In this document: piece by piece, positions 1-10,759 of the stretch
Layout: each line of letters starts with the position of its first letter
How positions within the stretch are numbered: position 1 is the stretch's first letter
Origin: Marinobacter sp. Arc7-DN-1
Lineage (GTDB): Bacteria > Pseudomonadota > Gammaproteobacteria > Pseudomonadales > Oleiphilaceae
Direction: 5' to 3'
DNA: 64,000 bases
Assembly (NCBI RefSeq): GCF_003441595.1
Contig: NZ_CP031848.1
Span: 868,001 to 932,000, forward strand
Notes under the pieces: model-generated
The model's input: the letters and a program-made list of their open reading frames with translations, nothing else
Database searches by the model: none
Told to the model about the DNA's origin: nothing
Position numbers and translations under genes: made by a program

Positions 1-480
1 CCCGGGCCAATACTCCCGCCAGTGCTGAACGTTGGCGGTTACGGATTTCCGGCTGTTGGCCAGATGCCAGGCATGGGCGTATTGGCCGATGACCAGAGTC
101 AACCCGATGTCCGGCAGACGGTCCAGAAGAGCCTCACGCCAGGCGGGCGCGCATTCAGGCCGCGGGGGAAGGTCCCCGGACTTGCCGGTACCCGGATAGC
201 AGAACCCCATGGGCAGGATTGCGAGCTTCTGCTCGTCATAGAAGGTATCCCGTGTAACTCCCATCCATTGCCGGAGCCGATCTCCGCTGGGGTCGTTGAA
301 CGGCAGCCCGGTTTCATGCACGCGCCGCCCTGGCGCCTGACCGACCACCAGGATGCGCGCCGATTCGGATATCTGGATCACGGGTCTCGGCTTGTGCGGC
401 AGGGCCTCTTGGCAAATCGTACAGGCCCTCACCCGGCGCACCAGATTATCAAAGGAAAGTTGTGAGAGATTGTCACTCAT
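1..480 (-). CDS. Uracil-DNA glycosylase-family protein (3' end cut by window)
   Basis: Reading leftward from ATG at 478-480 gives MSDNLSQLSFDNLVRRVRAC and stays open to the window edge, so the C-terminus is missing. The segment VVGQAPGRRVHETGLPFND (about residues 45-63) has the GxAPG...G.PF.. pattern of the UDG superfamily (Pfam UDG), in which this loop binds the base and activates water. These enzymes excise uracil or related lesions from DNA. The short N-terminus and CxxC (residues 20-23) resemble the small family-4/5-like or uncharacterised 'uracil-DNA glycosylase family' proteins more than classical Ung. A GAGGGG purine run lies just upstream of the start. The gene stands alone, about 170 bp from glk. 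I am confident of the superfamily, not of the subfamily. Confidence 0.75.
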   Translation of the reverse strand, partial: MSDNLSQLSFDNLVRRVRACTICQEALPHKPRPVIQISESARILVVGQAPGRRVHETGLPFNDPSGDRLRQWMGVTRDTFYDEQKLAILPMGFCYPGTGKSGDLPPRPECAPAWREALLDRLPDIGLTLVIGQYAHAWHLANSRKSVTANVQHWREYWPG

Positions 481-654
481 GGGGAGGCCCCTCATCAGGG
501 CAATTGCATAAACCGGTATTTCCCGTAACGATAGGGCCACAAGACCTGCACAACAAGTACCAAAGGACCCACCATGAACACCGTGCAACCACCAGTACCG
601 TTTTGGTCGAAGCGAACTGGTACGCTTTCTCCGATCAGGCCGGACAATGCCGAA

Positions 655-1620
655 TCAAACCTCCGGATTGCCCAGCGCCTCGGCAGCTCCCAGCAGCCCG
701 GTGTAGGGCTCCGTTACCACGTAAACCGGCGTGAATTCCAGCAGCGGCCGCATCCTGCCCTTGTCCTCAAAGCCGTTGCGGAACGGACTCTCCAGAAAGA
801 AATCGAGAAATCGCGGCAAGATGCCACCACACAGGTAAACGCCGCCGGTACTTCCGAGGGTGAGGACACCATTGCCGGCAACCCGGCCCAGAATCTCGCA
901 GAAATGACGCAGAGTGTGGCGAGCCAGGTTATCGGCATTATCAACAGCAGCTGCGGTGATTTTCTCGGGTGCATCCAGCGGCGCAGCCACACCCTGTATT
1001 TCAGCATGGGCCTGATACAGATTCAGCAGGCCCTGACCACACAGAATCCGCTCTACCGAAACCCGCCCGAAGCGGGCCTTCAGGATACGCAGAACCGCCA
1101 TCTCGGTATCGTCCGTTGGCGCAAAATCCACGTGCCCGCCTTCGGTCATCAACGGCACCCAACCCTGCCTGATCGGCACCAGCCCGGAAACCCCGAGCCC
1201 GGTTCCAGGCCCCATAACGAGCCTGGGGCGACGGCTGTCACCCGGACCGCCACAAACATGAACCAGTTGATCACCCGCAACATGGGGAACACCCAGCGCC
1301 ATGGCGGTAAAATCGTTGATCACCTTGAACGCCGACCAGCCAAACTGTTGCCGGACTTCTTCGGTATCAAAGCGCCAGTGATTGTTGGTCATCCGCACCT
1401 GGGTTCCACGCACCGGCGATGCCACCGCCAGGCAGACCTCCCCGACTTCGGAGACCCCCACGCGGGCCAGGTAATCGCGAACCGCGTCATCAAGGTTGTT
1501 GTAATCTCCACAGGACAGGATTTCGACAGCGTACGGCTGAACGCTGCCCGGCCCTACCAGGGCAAAACGCGCATTGGTGCCACCGATATCACCAACCAGT
1601 GAATAACGTGCTGTTGTCAT
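655..1620 (-). CDS. glk: Glucokinase
   Basis: A 321-residue protein beginning [20 protein letters not shown]; the [11 protein letters not shown] segment is the ATP phosphate-1 motif of the ROK/Glk sugar-kinase fold. The later GPGTGLG and EGGH segments (about residues 135-165) match the glucokinase phosphate-2 and substrate regions. It phosphorylates glucose to glucose-6-phosphate in the cytoplasm, feeding Zwf. The length equals that of E. coli-type Glk. Its ATG overlaps the edd stop by four bases (1617-1620), so the two genes are translationally coupled in an edd-glk operon. This is the same gene pairing seen in Pseudomonas, where the operon is under HexR control. Confidence 0.95.
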   Translation of the reverse strand: MTTARYSLVGDIGGTNARFALVGPGSVQPYAVEILSCGDYNNLDDAVRDYLARVGVSEVGEVCLAVASPVRGTQVRMTNNHWRFDTEEVRQQFGWSAFKVINDFTAMALGVPHVAGDQLVHVCGGPGDSRRPRLVMGPGTGLGVSGLVPIRQGWVPLMTEGGHVDFAPTDDTEMAVLRILKARFGRVSVERILCGQGLLNLYQAHAEIQGVAAPLDAPEKITAAAVDNADNLARHTLRHFCEILGRVAGNGVLTLGSTGGVYLCGGILPRFLDFFLESPFRNGFEDKGRMRPLLEFTPVYVVTEPYTGLLGAAEALGNPEV

Positions 1621-3437
1621 GCCTCGTGATTCCAGAAAAAACTGGCCCCTTCCTCGGGATTGCCGGCAGCGCGACGCAGCCAGCCAAACAACTCCCGACC
1701 GTAACCGTGATGATACCCGGTCAGGTCCGCTTTTTCAGATTCCCGGCCGGCAAAGTCCTGTTCATCCACCCGGATGGCAAGAACGCCCTTTTCGGCATCC
1801 AGGCAGATCGGATCACCGTTTTTGACCTTGGCCAGGGGACCACCATCCAGTGCCTCCGGGTAAACATGGATCGCCGCGGGTACCTTGCCGGACGCGCCGG
1901 ACATACGGCCATCGGTCACCAGGGCCACCCTGAACCCGCGGTCCTGCAACACGCCGAGATAGGGCGTGAGTTTGTGCAACTCCGGCATGCCATTACTCTT
2001 CGGGCCCTGGAAACGCACGATCACAATGCAGTCCCTGTCCAGATCGCCGCCTTCAAACGCCGCCTTGAGTTCGTTCTGGTCATTAAAGACCACGGCCGGC
2101 GCTTCCACCTTCCGGTGTTCGGGGGCAACGGCTGATACCTTGATCACGCCCCGGCCCAGATTGCCATCAAGCACCCTGAGCCCGCCATCCGGTGCGAACG
2201 GCTCCGCCACCGGGCTGAGGACATCCGGACGCAGGCTTTTTTCCGGCGCCGGCTTCCACACCAGCTTCTCATCCACCAACTCCGGCATCTCGGTGTAGCG
2301 CTCCAGACCATAGCCAATCACAGTGTTCACGTCATTGTGCAGGTAGCCGCCGCTCAGCAGCTCCCTGATCAGGAACGGGGTGCCGCCGGCCTCGTGGAAG
2401 GCGTTCACATCTTCCTGCCCATTGGGGTAGATCCGGGTCATGGACGGAACCACGGAGGAAAGCTCGGCATAGTCGTTCCAGTCGATGATGATCCCCGCCG
2501 CACGGGCAATGGCGATCCAGTGGATGGTGTGGTTGGTGGAGCCACCGGTTACCAGCAGCGCCACCAGGGCGTTGACGATGCTCTTTTCATCCACCATGTC
2601 GCCCAGACCCAGTTCGCCGCCATGAGGCTTCGACAGCTTGATCACCTGCTCGGTTGCCGCCCGTGTGAGCTGGTCGCGCAGCGGCGTGTTCGGGTTCACG
2701 AACGCCGCCCCGGGCAGGTGCAGCCCCATGACCTCCACGAGCAACTGGTTGCTGTTGGCGGTGCCATAAAACGTACAGGTGCCAGGGCTGTGATAGGACT
2801 TGCTCTCCGCCTCAAGCAGTTCCTCCTTACCAACCTTGCCCTCGGCGTAGAGCTGACGGATCCGCTGCTTTTCCTTGTTCGACAGTCCCGAGGGCATCGG
2901 GCCTGCCGGAACCAGGATGGTGGGCAGGTAACCGAAGCTGAGAGAGCCTATCAGAAGGCCCGGAACAATTTTGTCGCAGATCCCCAGCAGTAGGGTCGCA
3001 TCAAACATATTGTGGCTCAGCGCCACAGCCGCGCTCATGGCGATGGTGTCCCGGGAAAACAGGCTCAGTTCCATGCCCGGCTGACCCTGGGTCACGCCAT
3101 CGCACATGGCCGGTGTGCCACCGGCAACCTGGGCCACCGAGCCCATGCCCCGGGCCGCTTCCCTGATCAGGTCCGGGAACCTTTCATAGGGTTGGTGGGC
3201 CGAAAGCATATCGTTGTAGGCCGTCACCACGGCCACGTTGGCCCTGTTCATGAACTTCAGTGCGTCTTTATCGCCCTGGTTACAGGCCGCAAAGCCGTGG
3301 GCCAGATTACCGCAGGACAGGGAGCTGCGGTGCGGCGACTGTGCCTTCAATGCATTCATCCGGCTGAGATAGTCCTGCCGGGTGGCACGACTGCGCTCGA
3401 TAATTCGCTGTGTAACCTTGTCGACGGTCGGGTGCAT
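1617..3437 (-). CDS. edd: Phosphogluconate dehydratase
   Basis: The 606-residue protein belongs to the IlvD/Edd dehydratase family and converts 6-phosphogluconate to 2-keto-3-deoxy-6-phosphogluconate, the first committed Entner-Doudoroff step. Cysteines expected for the iron-sulphur cluster are present ([12 protein letters not shown] near residues 40-51 and [11 protein letters not shown] near 150), as are [13 protein letters not shown] and the C-terminal DGRMSGASG motif. I place the start at 3437 (MHPTVDK) because a GGAG lies six bases upstream; an ATG at 3449 would add four residues but has no ribosome site. The gene is first in the edd-glk operon and divergent from gap across an AT-rich gap with degenerate HexR-like sites. 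Confidence 0.95.
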   Translation of the reverse strand: MHPTVDKVTQRIIERSRATRQDYLSRMNALKAQSPHRSSLSCGNLAHGFAACNQGDKDALKFMNRANVAVVTAYNDMLSAHQPYERFPDLIREAARGMGSVAQVAGGTPAMCDGVTQGQPGMELSLFSRDTIAMSAAVALSHNMFDATLLLGICDKIVPGLLIGSLSFGYLPTILVPAGPMPSGLSNKEKQRIRQLYAEGKVGKEELLEAESKSYHSPGTCTFYGTANSNQLLVEVMGLHLPGAAFVNPNTPLRDQLTRAATEQVIKLSKPHGGELGLGDMVDEKSIVNALVALLVTGGSTNHTIHWIAIARAAGIIIDWNDYAELSSVVPSMTRIYPNGQEDVNAFHEAGGTPFLIRELLSGGYLHNDVNTVIGYGLERYTEMPELVDEKLVWKPAPEKSLRPDVLSPVAEPFAPDGGLRVLDGNLGRGVIKVSAVAPEHRKVEAPAVVFNDQNELKAAFEGGDLDRDCIVIVRFQGPKSNGMPELHKLTPYLGVLQDRGFRVALVTDGRMSGASGKVPAAIHVYPEALDGGPLAKVKNGDPICLDAEKGVLAIRVDEQDFAGRESEKADLTGYHHGYGRELFGWLRRAAGNPEEGASFFWNHEA

Positions 3438-3544
3438 GCTGGGCTCCATTGCATAAATTATTGGAGTATTCGTTTTTAGACGTAATGTTACTTTCTTTTT
3501 TTGGTATTTCCACCTTTTAATCGTTCATTTATTCTTTTTTTGTT

Positions 3545-3559
3545 GTTATATTTACTACA
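3545..3559. promoter_or_regulatory. Candidate HexR half-palindrome between edd and gap
   Basis: The segment ending TTTACTACA matches about 11 of 15 positions of the HexR consensus as I recall it (TGTARTWWWAYTACA), with the right half-site intact and the left one degraded. It lies about 45 bases before the gap start in the edd-gap divergent gap. A weaker match lies at 3481-3495. HexR control of edd and gap is known in Pseudomonas; its operation here is inference. Confidence 0.4.
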
Positions 3560-3605
3560 TCTAATGAATTAAACGAACAAAAACGACCCATCAAGGAGTC
3601 AGACA

Positions 3606-4610
3606 ATGACGATCCGTATCGCAATCAACGGTTTTGGCCGCATCGGTCGCAATGTTCTGAGAGCATTGTATGAAAATAACTACCGGAGCCAGCTGCAGGT
3701 TGTTGCCATCAATGACCTGGGCGACGCCGGGACCAACGCTCATTTGCTCAAGTATGACAGTGTTCATGGCCGTTTTAGTGCCGATGTCAGCCACGACGCA
3801 GAATCCCTGACCGTAAACGGAGACCGGATTGCCACCACCGCACTGCGCAACCCGGAAGAACTGCCCTGGCAAGATTACCGTGTGGATGTTGTCTTCGAGT
3901 GCACCGGCCTGTTCACCAGACGAGACAAGGCGGCGGCACACATGAAAGCCGGCGCCCACAAAGTCATCATATCGGCCCCAAGCCCGGATGCAGACGCCAT
4001 GGTGGTCTATGGCGTGAACCATGGTAAGCTGACAGCCGAACACGACATCATTTCCAACGCCTCCTGTACCACAAACTGCCTGGCCCCGGTTGTTGAGGCT
4101 CTGCACAAGACCGTTGGCATCGAGAGTGGCCTGATGACAACCATCCACTCCTATACCAACGACCAGAAACTGAGCGACGTTTACCATTCCGACCTTTACC
4201 GCGCACGCTCGGCCACCCAGTCCATGATTCCAACCAGGACCGGCGCTGCTGCGGCAATCGGCAAGGTCATTCCGGAACTCGAAGGCAAGCTGGACGGCCT
4301 GGCCGTTCGGGTGCCCACCATCAACGTATCGCTGGTGGATTTCGGCTTTATTGCCGGCCGGGAGACAACGGTGGAAGAAGTAAACAACGCCGTGAAGGCC
4401 GCCGCCGAGAAGAACCCGGTTCTGGGCTACAACGTCGAGAAACTGGTGAGCGTGGATTTCAACCATAACGCACTCTCAAGCATTTTCGACGCCAACCACA
4501 CCCGGGTCCTGGGTCGTCATGTAAAAGTCATGGCCTGGTACGATAATGAATGGGGTTTCTCGAATCGCATGCTGGATAATGCCGTCGCCCTGATCAACGC
4601 CGGCCAGTAA
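3606..4610 (+). CDS. gap: Glyceraldehyde-3-phosphate dehydrogenase, type I
   Basis: A 334-residue protein with the Rossmann start [17 protein letters not shown] and the catalytic motif [12 protein letters not shown] (about residues 150-161, nucleophilic Cys). It oxidises glyceraldehyde-3-phosphate to 1,3-bisphosphoglycerate with NAD(P). The ribosome site AAGGAG is eight bases before ATG. Divergence from edd and proximity to pyk suggest it handles the triose product of the Entner-Doudoroff aldolase, as the HexR-linked gap-1 does in pseudomonads. Whether it works mainly in the glycolytic or the gluconeogenic direction, and its NAD versus NADP preference, cannot be read here. Confidence 0.95.
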   Translation: MTIRIAINGFGRIGRNVLRALYENNYRSQLQVVAINDLGDAGTNAHLLKYDSVHGRFSADVSHDAESLTVNGDRIATTALRNPEELPWQDYRVDVVFECTGLFTRRDKAAAHMKAGAHKVIISAPSPDADAMVVYGVNHGKLTAEHDIISNASCTTNCLAPVVEALHKTVGIESGLMTTIHSYTNDQKLSDVYHSDLYRARSATQSMIPTRTGAAAAIGKVIPELEGKLDGLAVRVPTINVSLVDFGFIAGRETTVEEVNNAVKAAAEKNPVLGYNVEKLVSVDFNHNALSSIFDANHTRVLGRHVKVMAWYDNEWGFSNRMLDNAVALINAGQ

Positions 4611-4678
4611 AACTGGCCAGCCCGAGTTATTCCGCTACTCTGTTCGAGAACATTTTGAAGAACCAAAGGACACCAACC

Positions 4679-6127
4679 ATGCTCAGGCGTACCAAAATCG
4701 TCGCCACCCTCGGCCCAGCAACCGACTCGCCGGAATCCCTGGCCGCGATCATTGCGGCGGGCGTAGACGTCACCCGACTGAACTTTTCCCATGGCAGCGC
4801 AGAGGAGCACATCGGCCGCGCCCGCCGCGTTCGTGAAACTGCTGCTGCGCAAGGGCGGTTTGTCGCTCTCCTGGCCGATTTGCAGGGTCCGAAACTCCGT
4901 ATTGCCCGCTTTACAGAAAACAAGGTTACGCTGAAAGCCGGCCAGACCTTCATCCTGGATGCCGCCATGGACAAGGAAGCCGGCACCGGGGAAAGAGTCG
5001 GAATCGATTACGAGCAGCTGATCCGGGACGTGGAGCCCGGCGATATTCTGGTCCTTGATGACGGCCGTATCGAAATGGAAGTTCAATCCGTGGCTGAGCA
5101 CAGCATCACCTCAACGGTACTGATCGGCGGCCCCCTTTCCAACAACAAGGGCCTGAACAAGCGTGGCGGCGGGCTTTCTGCCGAGGCGCTCACCGAGAAA
5201 GACAAACAGGACATCGTTACCGCAGCCAGGCTGGGCGCCGATTACGTTGCCGTGTCCTTTGTCCGGACGGCGGAGGACATTCACATTGCCCGCCGCCTGC
5301 TCCGGGATGCAGGCTCCGATGCGGGCCTCGTCGCCAAGATCGAACGTGCCGAGCTTGCCGACGATGTGGAAGCACTGGATGCGGTTATCGAGGCTTCCGA
5401 CGCGGTGATGGTTGCCAGAGGCGATCTTGCCGTTGAGATCGGCGATGCCCAGCTGGTAGGCGTCCAGAAACACATCATCTCCCGGGCCCGGGTCCTCAAC
5501 CGTGCGGTGATCACCGCAACCCAGATGATGGAATCCATGATCACCAGCCCGATGCCCACACGGGCGGAAGTCTCAGACGTTGCCAATGCGGTGATGGACT
5601 ACACCGATGCGGTGATGCTCTCTGCCGAGACCGCCGTGGGTGATTACCCGAAAGAAGCGGTGGAAGCCATGGTGCGTATCTGTCTGGGCGCGGAGAAGCA
5701 CCCCTCCATGCACCAGTCCAAGCACCGGATTCACGAGAGCATGGAAGAGGTAGATGAGGCCATCGCCCTGTCTGCCATGTACGCCGCCAACCACCTGGAG
5801 GGCGTCTCGGCCATCATCTGCATGACCGAAACCGGCGCCACGCCCCGACTGATGTCCCGCATCAAGTCCAGCTTGCCGATCTTTGCGTTCTCGCGCCATC
5901 ACTCAACCCAGCATCGGGTTGCCTTGTTCCGGGGTGTTCAGACGATTCCGTTTGATTCGGCAAAGATTCCGAATGAGCGGACCAATGCGTTGGCGGTGTC
6001 TGAACTGGTCAACCGTGAGGCGGTCAGGGAAGGCGACCTGGTGGTGATTACCAAGGGTGATTATGTGAATGCCCAGGGCGGAACCAATACCATGAAGATT
6101 GTTCGGGTTGGTTCTGATATTCGCTGA
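4679..6127 (+). CDS. pyk: Pyruvate kinase
   Basis: A 482-residue cytoplasmic enzyme converting phosphoenolpyruvate and ADP to pyruvate and ATP. It begins [19 protein letters not shown], carries the TRLNFSHGS segment, and has the active-site region [26 protein letters not shown] (in part), all hallmarks of pyruvate kinase. The start at 4679 has AAAGGA eight bases upstream; an in-frame TTG 24 bases earlier has no such support. It follows gap by 68 bp without an obvious terminator and is probably cotranscribed. The length matches the PykA type found with Entner-Doudoroff genes. Confidence 0.95.
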   Translation: MLRRTKIVATLGPATDSPESLAAIIAAGVDVTRLNFSHGSAEEHIGRARRVRETAAAQGRFVALLADLQGPKLRIARFTENKVTLKAGQTFILDAAMDKEAGTGERVGIDYEQLIRDVEPGDILVLDDGRIEMEVQSVAEHSITSTVLIGGPLSNNKGLNKRGGGLSAEALTEKDKQDIVTAARLGADYVAVSFVRTAEDIHIARRLLRDAGSDAGLVAKIERAELADDVEALDAVIEASDAVMVARGDLAVEIGDAQLVGVQKHIISRARVLNRAVITATQMMESMITSPMPTRAEVSDVANAVMDYTDAVMLSAETAVGDYPKEAVEAMVRICLGAEKHPSMHQSKHRIHESMEEVDEAIALSAMYAANHLEGVSAIICMTETGATPRLMSRIKSSLPIFAFSRHHSTQHRVALFRGVQTIPFDSAKIPNERTNALAVSELVNREAVREGDLVVITKGDYVNAQGGTNTMKIVRVGSDIR

Positions 6128-6581
6128 TTATCGTTTCTTTTCTTGAGCCCGCTGCTATTGGTGCTTGACCTTGTAGTCTGATGGTTGAGTGCCTGGCAGC
6201 GGAGGAAAGCCCCTGCCCAAAACCGCTCCAAGCACGTCCCTGTGGCTTGACTCCGGCCATCCATGGCCACAGACATTTTTGGAAACGGTAACCCCACTAC
6301 CTCCATCCTTCCTTTCTGAAAAATCCCTGGGTGAACGATTTTCCGCAATGGATATAGGTCGAAATACAACTGAATCCAATCCGACCACCCGGCTTTCATT
6401 GATTTGCTACGCGATATCGTTCGGTCAGACAGAGCTCTTTGGGGCGGGGCTTGCGGGAATGTGGCTGGCCAGGGACGGCCAGCCTCAAGCGCACATGGAT
6501 GTGCTCGTAGCGTTTCCCGGAAGCCCCGCCCCAAAGTGCGCCTACTCCAATACTCACAGGCTAGAAGGAACAGACCACGGA
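6128..6581. other. Non-coding gap between pyk and eda
   Basis: These 454 bases between convergent pyk and eda show no convincing gene. A hairpin formed by TGTGGC and GCCACA lies at about 6240-6275, and the branched inverted repeat at 6437-6536 fills the right part. Open frames crossing here on both strands lack ribosome sites and family resemblance. Confidence 0.6.
6437..6536. repeat. Branched inverted repeat: 23-bp outer stem enclosing two hairpins
   Basis: The left arm 6437-6459 (CTTTGGGGCGGGGCTTGCGG...) and right arm 6514-6536 are reverse complements with one mismatch in 23. Between them lie two further perfect hairpins: GGCTGGCC/GGCCAGCC at about 6463-6484 and GCACAT/ATGTGC at 6491-6504. 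The whole could fold into a three-way, cloverleaf-like junction in RNA or single-stranded DNA. It sits between convergent genes, where it might end transcription, though no T-run follows. It may instead be a copy of a REP/BIME-like or MITE-like family. Confidence 0.65.
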
Positions 6582-7229
6582 TCAAAGATCAGCCAGGCTA
6601 CCACGCACAATTTCGGTGATCTGCGACCAGTCTTTGGCCGCCACCACATCAGGCGGCGTCAACCAGGTGCCGCCAACAGCCTGGACGTTGCCGAGGGTCA
6701 GGTAGTCTGCCGCGGTGTTGCGGCGGATGCCGCCGGTGGGGCAGAAGGTGACGTCCGGGAAGGGGCCGCCGAAGGCTTTCAGGGCGGGGATGCCGCCGGC
6801 GACTTCGGCCGGAAAAAATTTGAACTCGCGGTAGCCCAGGTTGTAGCCGACCATCAATTCCGAGACGGTAGCAACACCGGGCAACAGCGGCGCTTCGGAG
6901 GTCAGGGCGAATTCCAGGATGGCCTCGGTAACGCCCGGGGTAATCACGAACTGGGCGCCGGCGGCTTCGACCTGGCGATATTGGGCGATGCTGGTGACGG
7001 TGCCCGCACCTACCCAGGCGTCCGGGATGGCTTTGCGGACGTTTTCGATGGCCTGGATACCGTGCCTGGTTCGCAGGGTAATTTCCAGAACGTTGATACC
7101 ACCATCGACCAGCGCCTGGCACAGGGGCACGGCGTCGTCGATGTCGTTAATGGTGATCACCGGTACCAGAGGGGAGGAATTCAGTACCGCCCTGACTCGC
7201 TCGCGATGATAATCGGAAAGTTGGCTCAT
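6582..7229 (-). CDS. eda: KDPG/KHG aldolase
   Basis: A 215-residue class I aldolase that splits 2-keto-3-deoxy-6-phosphogluconate into pyruvate and glyceraldehyde-3-phosphate. The catalytic glutamate segment LEITLRT, the FVITPGV segment and the Schiff-base lysine in FKFFPAE are all visible, as is FCPTGGI near the C-terminus. The start at 7229 (MSQLSDYH) is chosen for the GGAG six bases upstream; an in-frame ATG lies 12 bases before it. It is the last gene of zwf-pgl-eda, 29 bp after pgl, the usual gene order of the HexR-controlled operon in pseudomonads. Confidence 0.96.
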   Translation of the reverse strand: MSQLSDYHRERVRAVLNSSPLVPVITINDIDDAVPLCQALVDGGINVLEITLRTRHGIQAIENVRKAIPDAWVGAGTVTSIAQYRQVEAAGAQFVITPGVTEAILEFALTSEAPLLPGVATVSELMVGYNLGYREFKFFPAEVAGGIPALKAFGGPFPDVTFCPTGGIRRNTAADYLTLGNVQAVGGTWLTPPDVVAAKDWSQITEIVRGSLADL

Positions 7230-7258
7230 AATCTTCTCCATAATCGATTCAGGGCGTT

Positions 7259-7978
7259 TCAGGGACTCCAGAACACTTGCAGACCGGGTTTCAGGAAGGC
7301 CCTGACGGGCATTTCCATAACCCTGTCCATATCGGAAATTGCTTTTTCCAGGGTGTCCAGTTTGTCCTCACCCTTGAGGTGCAAAGCCGTGAATCGTGCG
7401 TCCCTAAGCGGCGGCCAGGTCAGGGTAATGCGCTTCTGGGGCTGGGATGCCGGTGTTGCAGCAGAAACGATATCCTGGCACTCCGGACTCATGGCGTGGG
7501 CCAGTTCCGGGGCGTCCGGAAACAGGGAGGCGGTGTGGCCGTCGTTACCCATGCCCAGAACCAGCACGTCCAGTGGCAGGGCCAGGTCCGCCAGCTCCGC
7601 TTTCACTGCACCCAACCCCTCTGCGGGCGTGGCGCCGGGTTGTTTGAGGGACAGAAATCGAGCCGATGCTGCGTGGTTCTGCAGCAGGTTGCCCCTCACC
7701 AGACGGGCATTGCTCGCAGGGTCGTCTTCGTCTACCCAGCGCTCGTCCGCCAGCAGAACGTCTACCCTGCTCCAGTCGAGGTTCTTATCAGACAACGCCT
7801 TAAAAAACGGCAGGGGCGTGGAGCCGCCGGAAACAACAAGGCTGGCCCGCGGCGCTTGTTTCAGGCGAACAGCCAGAAATTCAGCGACAGCGTCGGCAAG
7901 GTTCAGGGCCACTTCATCCGGGGTTTCTCCGAACCGGGCCTGCACGCCCTCGGGCAACCGCAGATCAGACATCCTCAT
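7259..7978 (-). CDS. pgl: 6-Phosphogluconolactonase
   Basis: A 239-residue protein of the glucosamine-6-phosphate isomerase/6-phosphogluconolactonase fold, DevB type. It hydrolyses 6-phosphogluconolactone made by Zwf. Diagnostic segments are [12 protein letters not shown] (about residues 50-61), LLADERWV and [14 protein letters not shown]. Overlap with zwf places the start at 7978 or 7972: AAGGAG is five bases before the first ATG and eleven before the second, so I prefer 7978. It is the middle gene of zwf-pgl-eda. Confidence 0.93.
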   Translation of the reverse strand: MRMSDLRLPEGVQARFGETPDEVALNLADAVAEFLAVRLKQAPRASLVVSGGSTPLPFFKALSDKNLDWSRVDVLLADERWVDEDDPASNARLVRGNLLQNHAASARFLSLKQPGATPAEGLGAVKAELADLALPLDVLVLGMGNDGHTASLFPDAPELAHAMSPECQDIVSAATPASQPQKRITLTWPPLRDARFTALHLKGEDKLDTLEKAISDMDRVMEMPVRAFLKPGLQVFWSP

Positions 7979-9440
7979 ACCAGCTCCTTCCATCCCGGGT
8001 GATCATGGCGATGGATGCAACGGGGCCCCAGGTTCCGGCGGCGTAACGCTTGGGCGGTTCGCCGCAGTCTTTCCAGTTCTGGATAACCTGGTCCACCCAG
8101 CGCCAGGCGTGTTCCACTTCGTCCCGGCGTACAAACAGGTACTGATTACCCTTCATCACCTCCCAAAGCAGACGCTCGTAGGCGTCGGGAATACGGTCCG
8201 TATCGAAGGTTTCAGAGAAGGTCAGCTCAAGCGGGCCCTGGCGCAGGCGCATGCCCTTGTCCAGACCCTGGTCCTTGGTCAGGATCTTCAGGGACATGCC
8301 CTCATCCGGCTGCAGGCGAATGATCAGCTTGTTGTTGGCCAGGTGCTTCTGGTCCGGGTCAAAGATGTAGTGCGGCGCCGGCTTGAAGTGAATGATGATC
8401 TGCGACAGCTTCTCGGGCAGGCGCTTGCCGGTCCGGATATAGAAGGGCACGCCGGACCAGCGCCAGTTGTCGATCTCGGCTTTCAGTGCCACAAAGGTTT
8501 CGGTGGCGCTGCCCTTGTTGGCGCCCTCTTCTTCAAGGTAGCCCGGAACAGGTTTGCCATTGCTGGTACCGGCGGTGTACTGACCACGAACCACATAGCT
8601 GTCCATCATGTCCGGCGTAATCTGTTTCAATGCCTTCAGAATCTTCACTTTTTCGTCCCGGATGCTGTCCTCGGACAGGTCCGAGGGCGGGTCCATGGCG
8701 ATCAGGCACAGCAACTGGAGCAGATGGCTCTGGATCATGTCGCGAATCTGGCCGGCCTTGTCAAAATAGCCCCAGCGGCCTTCGATGCCGACACTCTCTG
8801 CCACTGTGATTTCTACGTAGGAGATGTGATTCTGATCCCACTGGGACGCAAACAGGTTGTTGGCGAACCGCAGGGCAATCAAATTCTGAACCGTTTCCTT
8901 GCCCAGGTAGTGGTCAATACGGAACAGCTGGTTCTCGTTGTAAACCTCACCCAGCTCGTCGTTGATGACCTTCGAGGATTCCAGGTCGTGGCCGATCGGC
9001 TTTTCAACCACTACCCGGGTCTTTTCGGTGCAGCAGTCGGCCGAACGAAGGTTTCTGGCGATGACGCCATACATGGATGGCGGCGTTGCCATGTAAACGA
9101 TGAGCTCGTTGTGGGCATCATCACGCCACTCGTTGAGGACACTGAACCCTTCAGAATCGTTAAAATCCAGAACCTGATAATCGACACGCTGCAGAAAGGT
9201 TTCCGCCAGGGCCGGATCGAACTCTTGCGGCTTTACATGCTGCTTGAGCTTCTCAAGCAACTGCTGGCGCACGGTTTCAGTATCAGCGTCAGTGCGCGCA
9301 ACCGCCAGCACCCGGCTACCATCGGCCAGCAGGTTTGCGCGCTCCAGCTGGTAAAGGGCCGGGAACAGTTTACGCTGGGCGAGGTCGCCCAACGCGCCAA
9401 ATAGTATCAGGTCACAACGGGTAGTAATCTTGTTGACCAT
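7965..9440 (-). CDS. zwf: Glucose-6-phosphate 1-dehydrogenase
   Basis: A 491-residue enzyme that oxidises glucose-6-phosphate to 6-phosphogluconolactone with NAD(P), the entry to the Entner-Doudoroff and pentose-phosphate routes. The coenzyme loop [14 protein letters not shown] is near the N-terminus, and the substrate motif [13 protein letters not shown] near residue 195 holds the catalytic histidine. The start [10 protein letters not shown] at 9440 follows a GAAGGAA ribosome site; a longer in-frame reading from 9482 lacks one. First gene of zwf-pgl-eda and divergent from hexR, with HexR-like sites in the gap. Confidence 0.96.
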   Translation of the reverse strand: MVNKITTRCDLILFGALGDLAQRKLFPALYQLERANLLADGSRVLAVARTDADTETVRQQLLEKLKQHVKPQEFDPALAETFLQRVDYQVLDFNDSEGFSVLNEWRDDAHNELIVYMATPPSMYGVIARNLRSADCCTEKTRVVVEKPIGHDLESSKVINDELGEVYNENQLFRIDHYLGKETVQNLIALRFANNLFASQWDQNHISYVEITVAESVGIEGRWGYFDKAGQIRDMIQSHLLQLLCLIAMDPPSDLSEDSIRDEKVKILKALKQITPDMMDSYVVRGQYTAGTSNGKPVPGYLEEEGANKGSATETFVALKAEIDNWRWSGVPFYIRTGKRLPEKLSQIIIHFKPAPHYIFDPDQKHLANNKLIIRLQPDEGMSLKILTKDQGLDKGMRLRQGPLELTFSETFDTDRIPDAYERLLWEVMKGNQYLFVRRDEVEHAWRWVDQVIQNWKDCGEPPKRYAAGTWGPVASIAMITRDGRSWYEDV

Positions 9441-9495
9441 TGGTTCCTTCTCTCTGGTGGACAGTCGACGGCAAGAACTCACCGACAGACCTTAA

Positions 9496-9510
9496 TGTAG
9501 TAATTTTAAA
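9496..9510. promoter_or_regulatory. Candidate HexR box in the zwf-hexR gap
   Basis: TGTAGTAATTTTAAA matches 13 of 15 positions of the recalled HexR consensus TGTARTWWWAYTACA. A second, weaker candidate with an intact ACTAC right half lies at 9561-9575. Both are between the divergent zwf and hexR starts, where HexR usually represses both transcripts until KDPG releases it. The family behaviour is known; binding here is inferred. Confidence 0.55.
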
Positions 9511-9652
9511 CAAATAATGGCATCAAAGAAGGATTTTTCCAAGAAAAAACTGCGTTTCATGATATTTTTACTACCCAAAAAGCTGGAAAAAAGCGGTATA
9601 ATCAGCGCGTTTTTTACGATAACGACCGCCCAAGATTCAGGGAGTACCATTG

Positions 9653-10531
9653 ATGGCCGCGAACCAGGCGCACCGTGACGACAATCTGCTTGAGGACATC
9701 CAGTCCAGGCTGGACAGCCTTAACAAATCCGAACGGAAAGTGGCCGAAGCCATTCTCCGCGATCCAAGCGCGGCCACCCGATACAGCATAGCCGCCCTGG
9801 CGAGGGCGGCGGACGTCAGCGAGCCTACGGTTAACCGTTTCTGCCGGGGCTTCTCGGCCACCGGGTTCCCGGACTTCAAGATTCGCCTGGCGCAGAGCAT
9901 TGCCACCGGCACCCCCTACATCGGCCAGAATATCGAACCCGACGACACCGTTGCCGAATTCGCCGACAAGATCATGCTCAGCACCATTGCCAGCCTGGAC
10001 AAGGCCCGCCAGGCGCTGGACCCGAAAGCACTGGCCACCGCTATTGACTACCTGATCCAGGCCAAACAGATCAATTTCTTCGGCATGGGCGGCTCCGCCT
10101 CGGTCGCACTGGACGCCCAGCACAAGTTTTTCCGTTTCAATATCCCGGTCATGTCCTACGACGATGCCCTGATGCAGCGAATGGTTGCCGCAGGCTCCAA
10201 CGTCGGTGATGTGATCGTGCTGATTTCCTACACCGGCCGGACCCGGGAAACCGTGGACATTGCCCAGCTGGCGCGCGCCAACGGCGCCACTGTGATCGGC
10301 ATCACAAATCCGGACTCGCCCCTGGCGGAAACCTGCACGGTGGTATTGGGCGTTACCGCGCCAGAGGACACCGAGGTCTACATGCCGATGTCGTCACGCA
10401 TCATTCACCTGACCGTTATCGATATTCTGGCAACCGGCGTAACCCTCAAGCGCGGCGCGGATTTCCTCGGCCATCTCAAGAAGATCAAGGAAAGCCTCAA
10501 GCCCACCCGGTTCCCGCCAAACGAAATCTGA
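9653..10531 (+). CDS. hexR: HexR-type RpiR-family regulator
   Basis: A 292-residue cytoplasmic repressor with an N-terminal HTH_6 domain (about residues 15-85, including [20 protein letters not shown]) and a C-terminal SIS sugar-phosphate-binding domain (about 125-260, with [11 protein letters not shown] and [10 protein letters not shown]). HexR of Pseudomonas responds to KDPG and controls zwf-pgl-eda, edd-glk and gap. The start is set at ATG 9653 because GGAG ends eight bases upstream; the in-frame TTG one codon earlier is unlikely. Its divergence from zwf and the edd/gap cluster close by make the HexR identity firm. A hairpin terminator follows at 10663. Confidence 0.93.
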   Translation: MAANQAHRDDNLLEDIQSRLDSLNKSERKVAEAILRDPSAATRYSIAALARAADVSEPTVNRFCRGFSATGFPDFKIRLAQSIATGTPYIGQNIEPDDTVAEFADKIMLSTIASLDKARQALDPKALATAIDYLIQAKQINFFGMGGSASVALDAQHKFFRFNIPVMSYDDALMQRMVAAGSNVGDVIVLISYTGRTRETVDIAQLARANGATVIGITNPDSPLAETCTVVLGVTAPEDTEVYMPMSSRIIHLTVIDILATGVTLKRGADFLGHLKKIKESLKPTRFPPNEI

Positions 10532-10662
10532 CCACCGCCACAGAAAAATAGCAAAGCGACCAATAGAGGGGCTTATCCTCCTGCGCCCCCAATCCGCAGT
10601 ATACGGCTTTTACTCTGACGCCTCCGGCCAAGTGTCTCAGACCTATATCAAGAAGGCTGAAT

Positions 10663-10703
10663 AAAAAAAGCCCGGGCGAAATATTACGCCGGGCCTTCTT
10701 TTA
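10663..10703 (+). terminator. Terminator after hexR
   Basis: GCCCGGGCG and CGCCGGGC flank an AAATATTA loop, with an A-run before and TTCTTTT after. It lies between convergent hexR and ppiD and could serve both directions. Confidence 0.7.
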
Positions 10704-10759
10704 CAACCGCGCTGTTACATCCGCAGGGCGCCAGGCGGCGCCCTTTTTCCTGGCGAAAA

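Noticed and set aside
6189..9404. A 1,071-codon plus-strand open frame opposite eda, pgl and zwf
   Set aside because: It is antisense to three well-recognised enzymes, has no ribosome site, and its composition is that of a GC-rich shadow frame.
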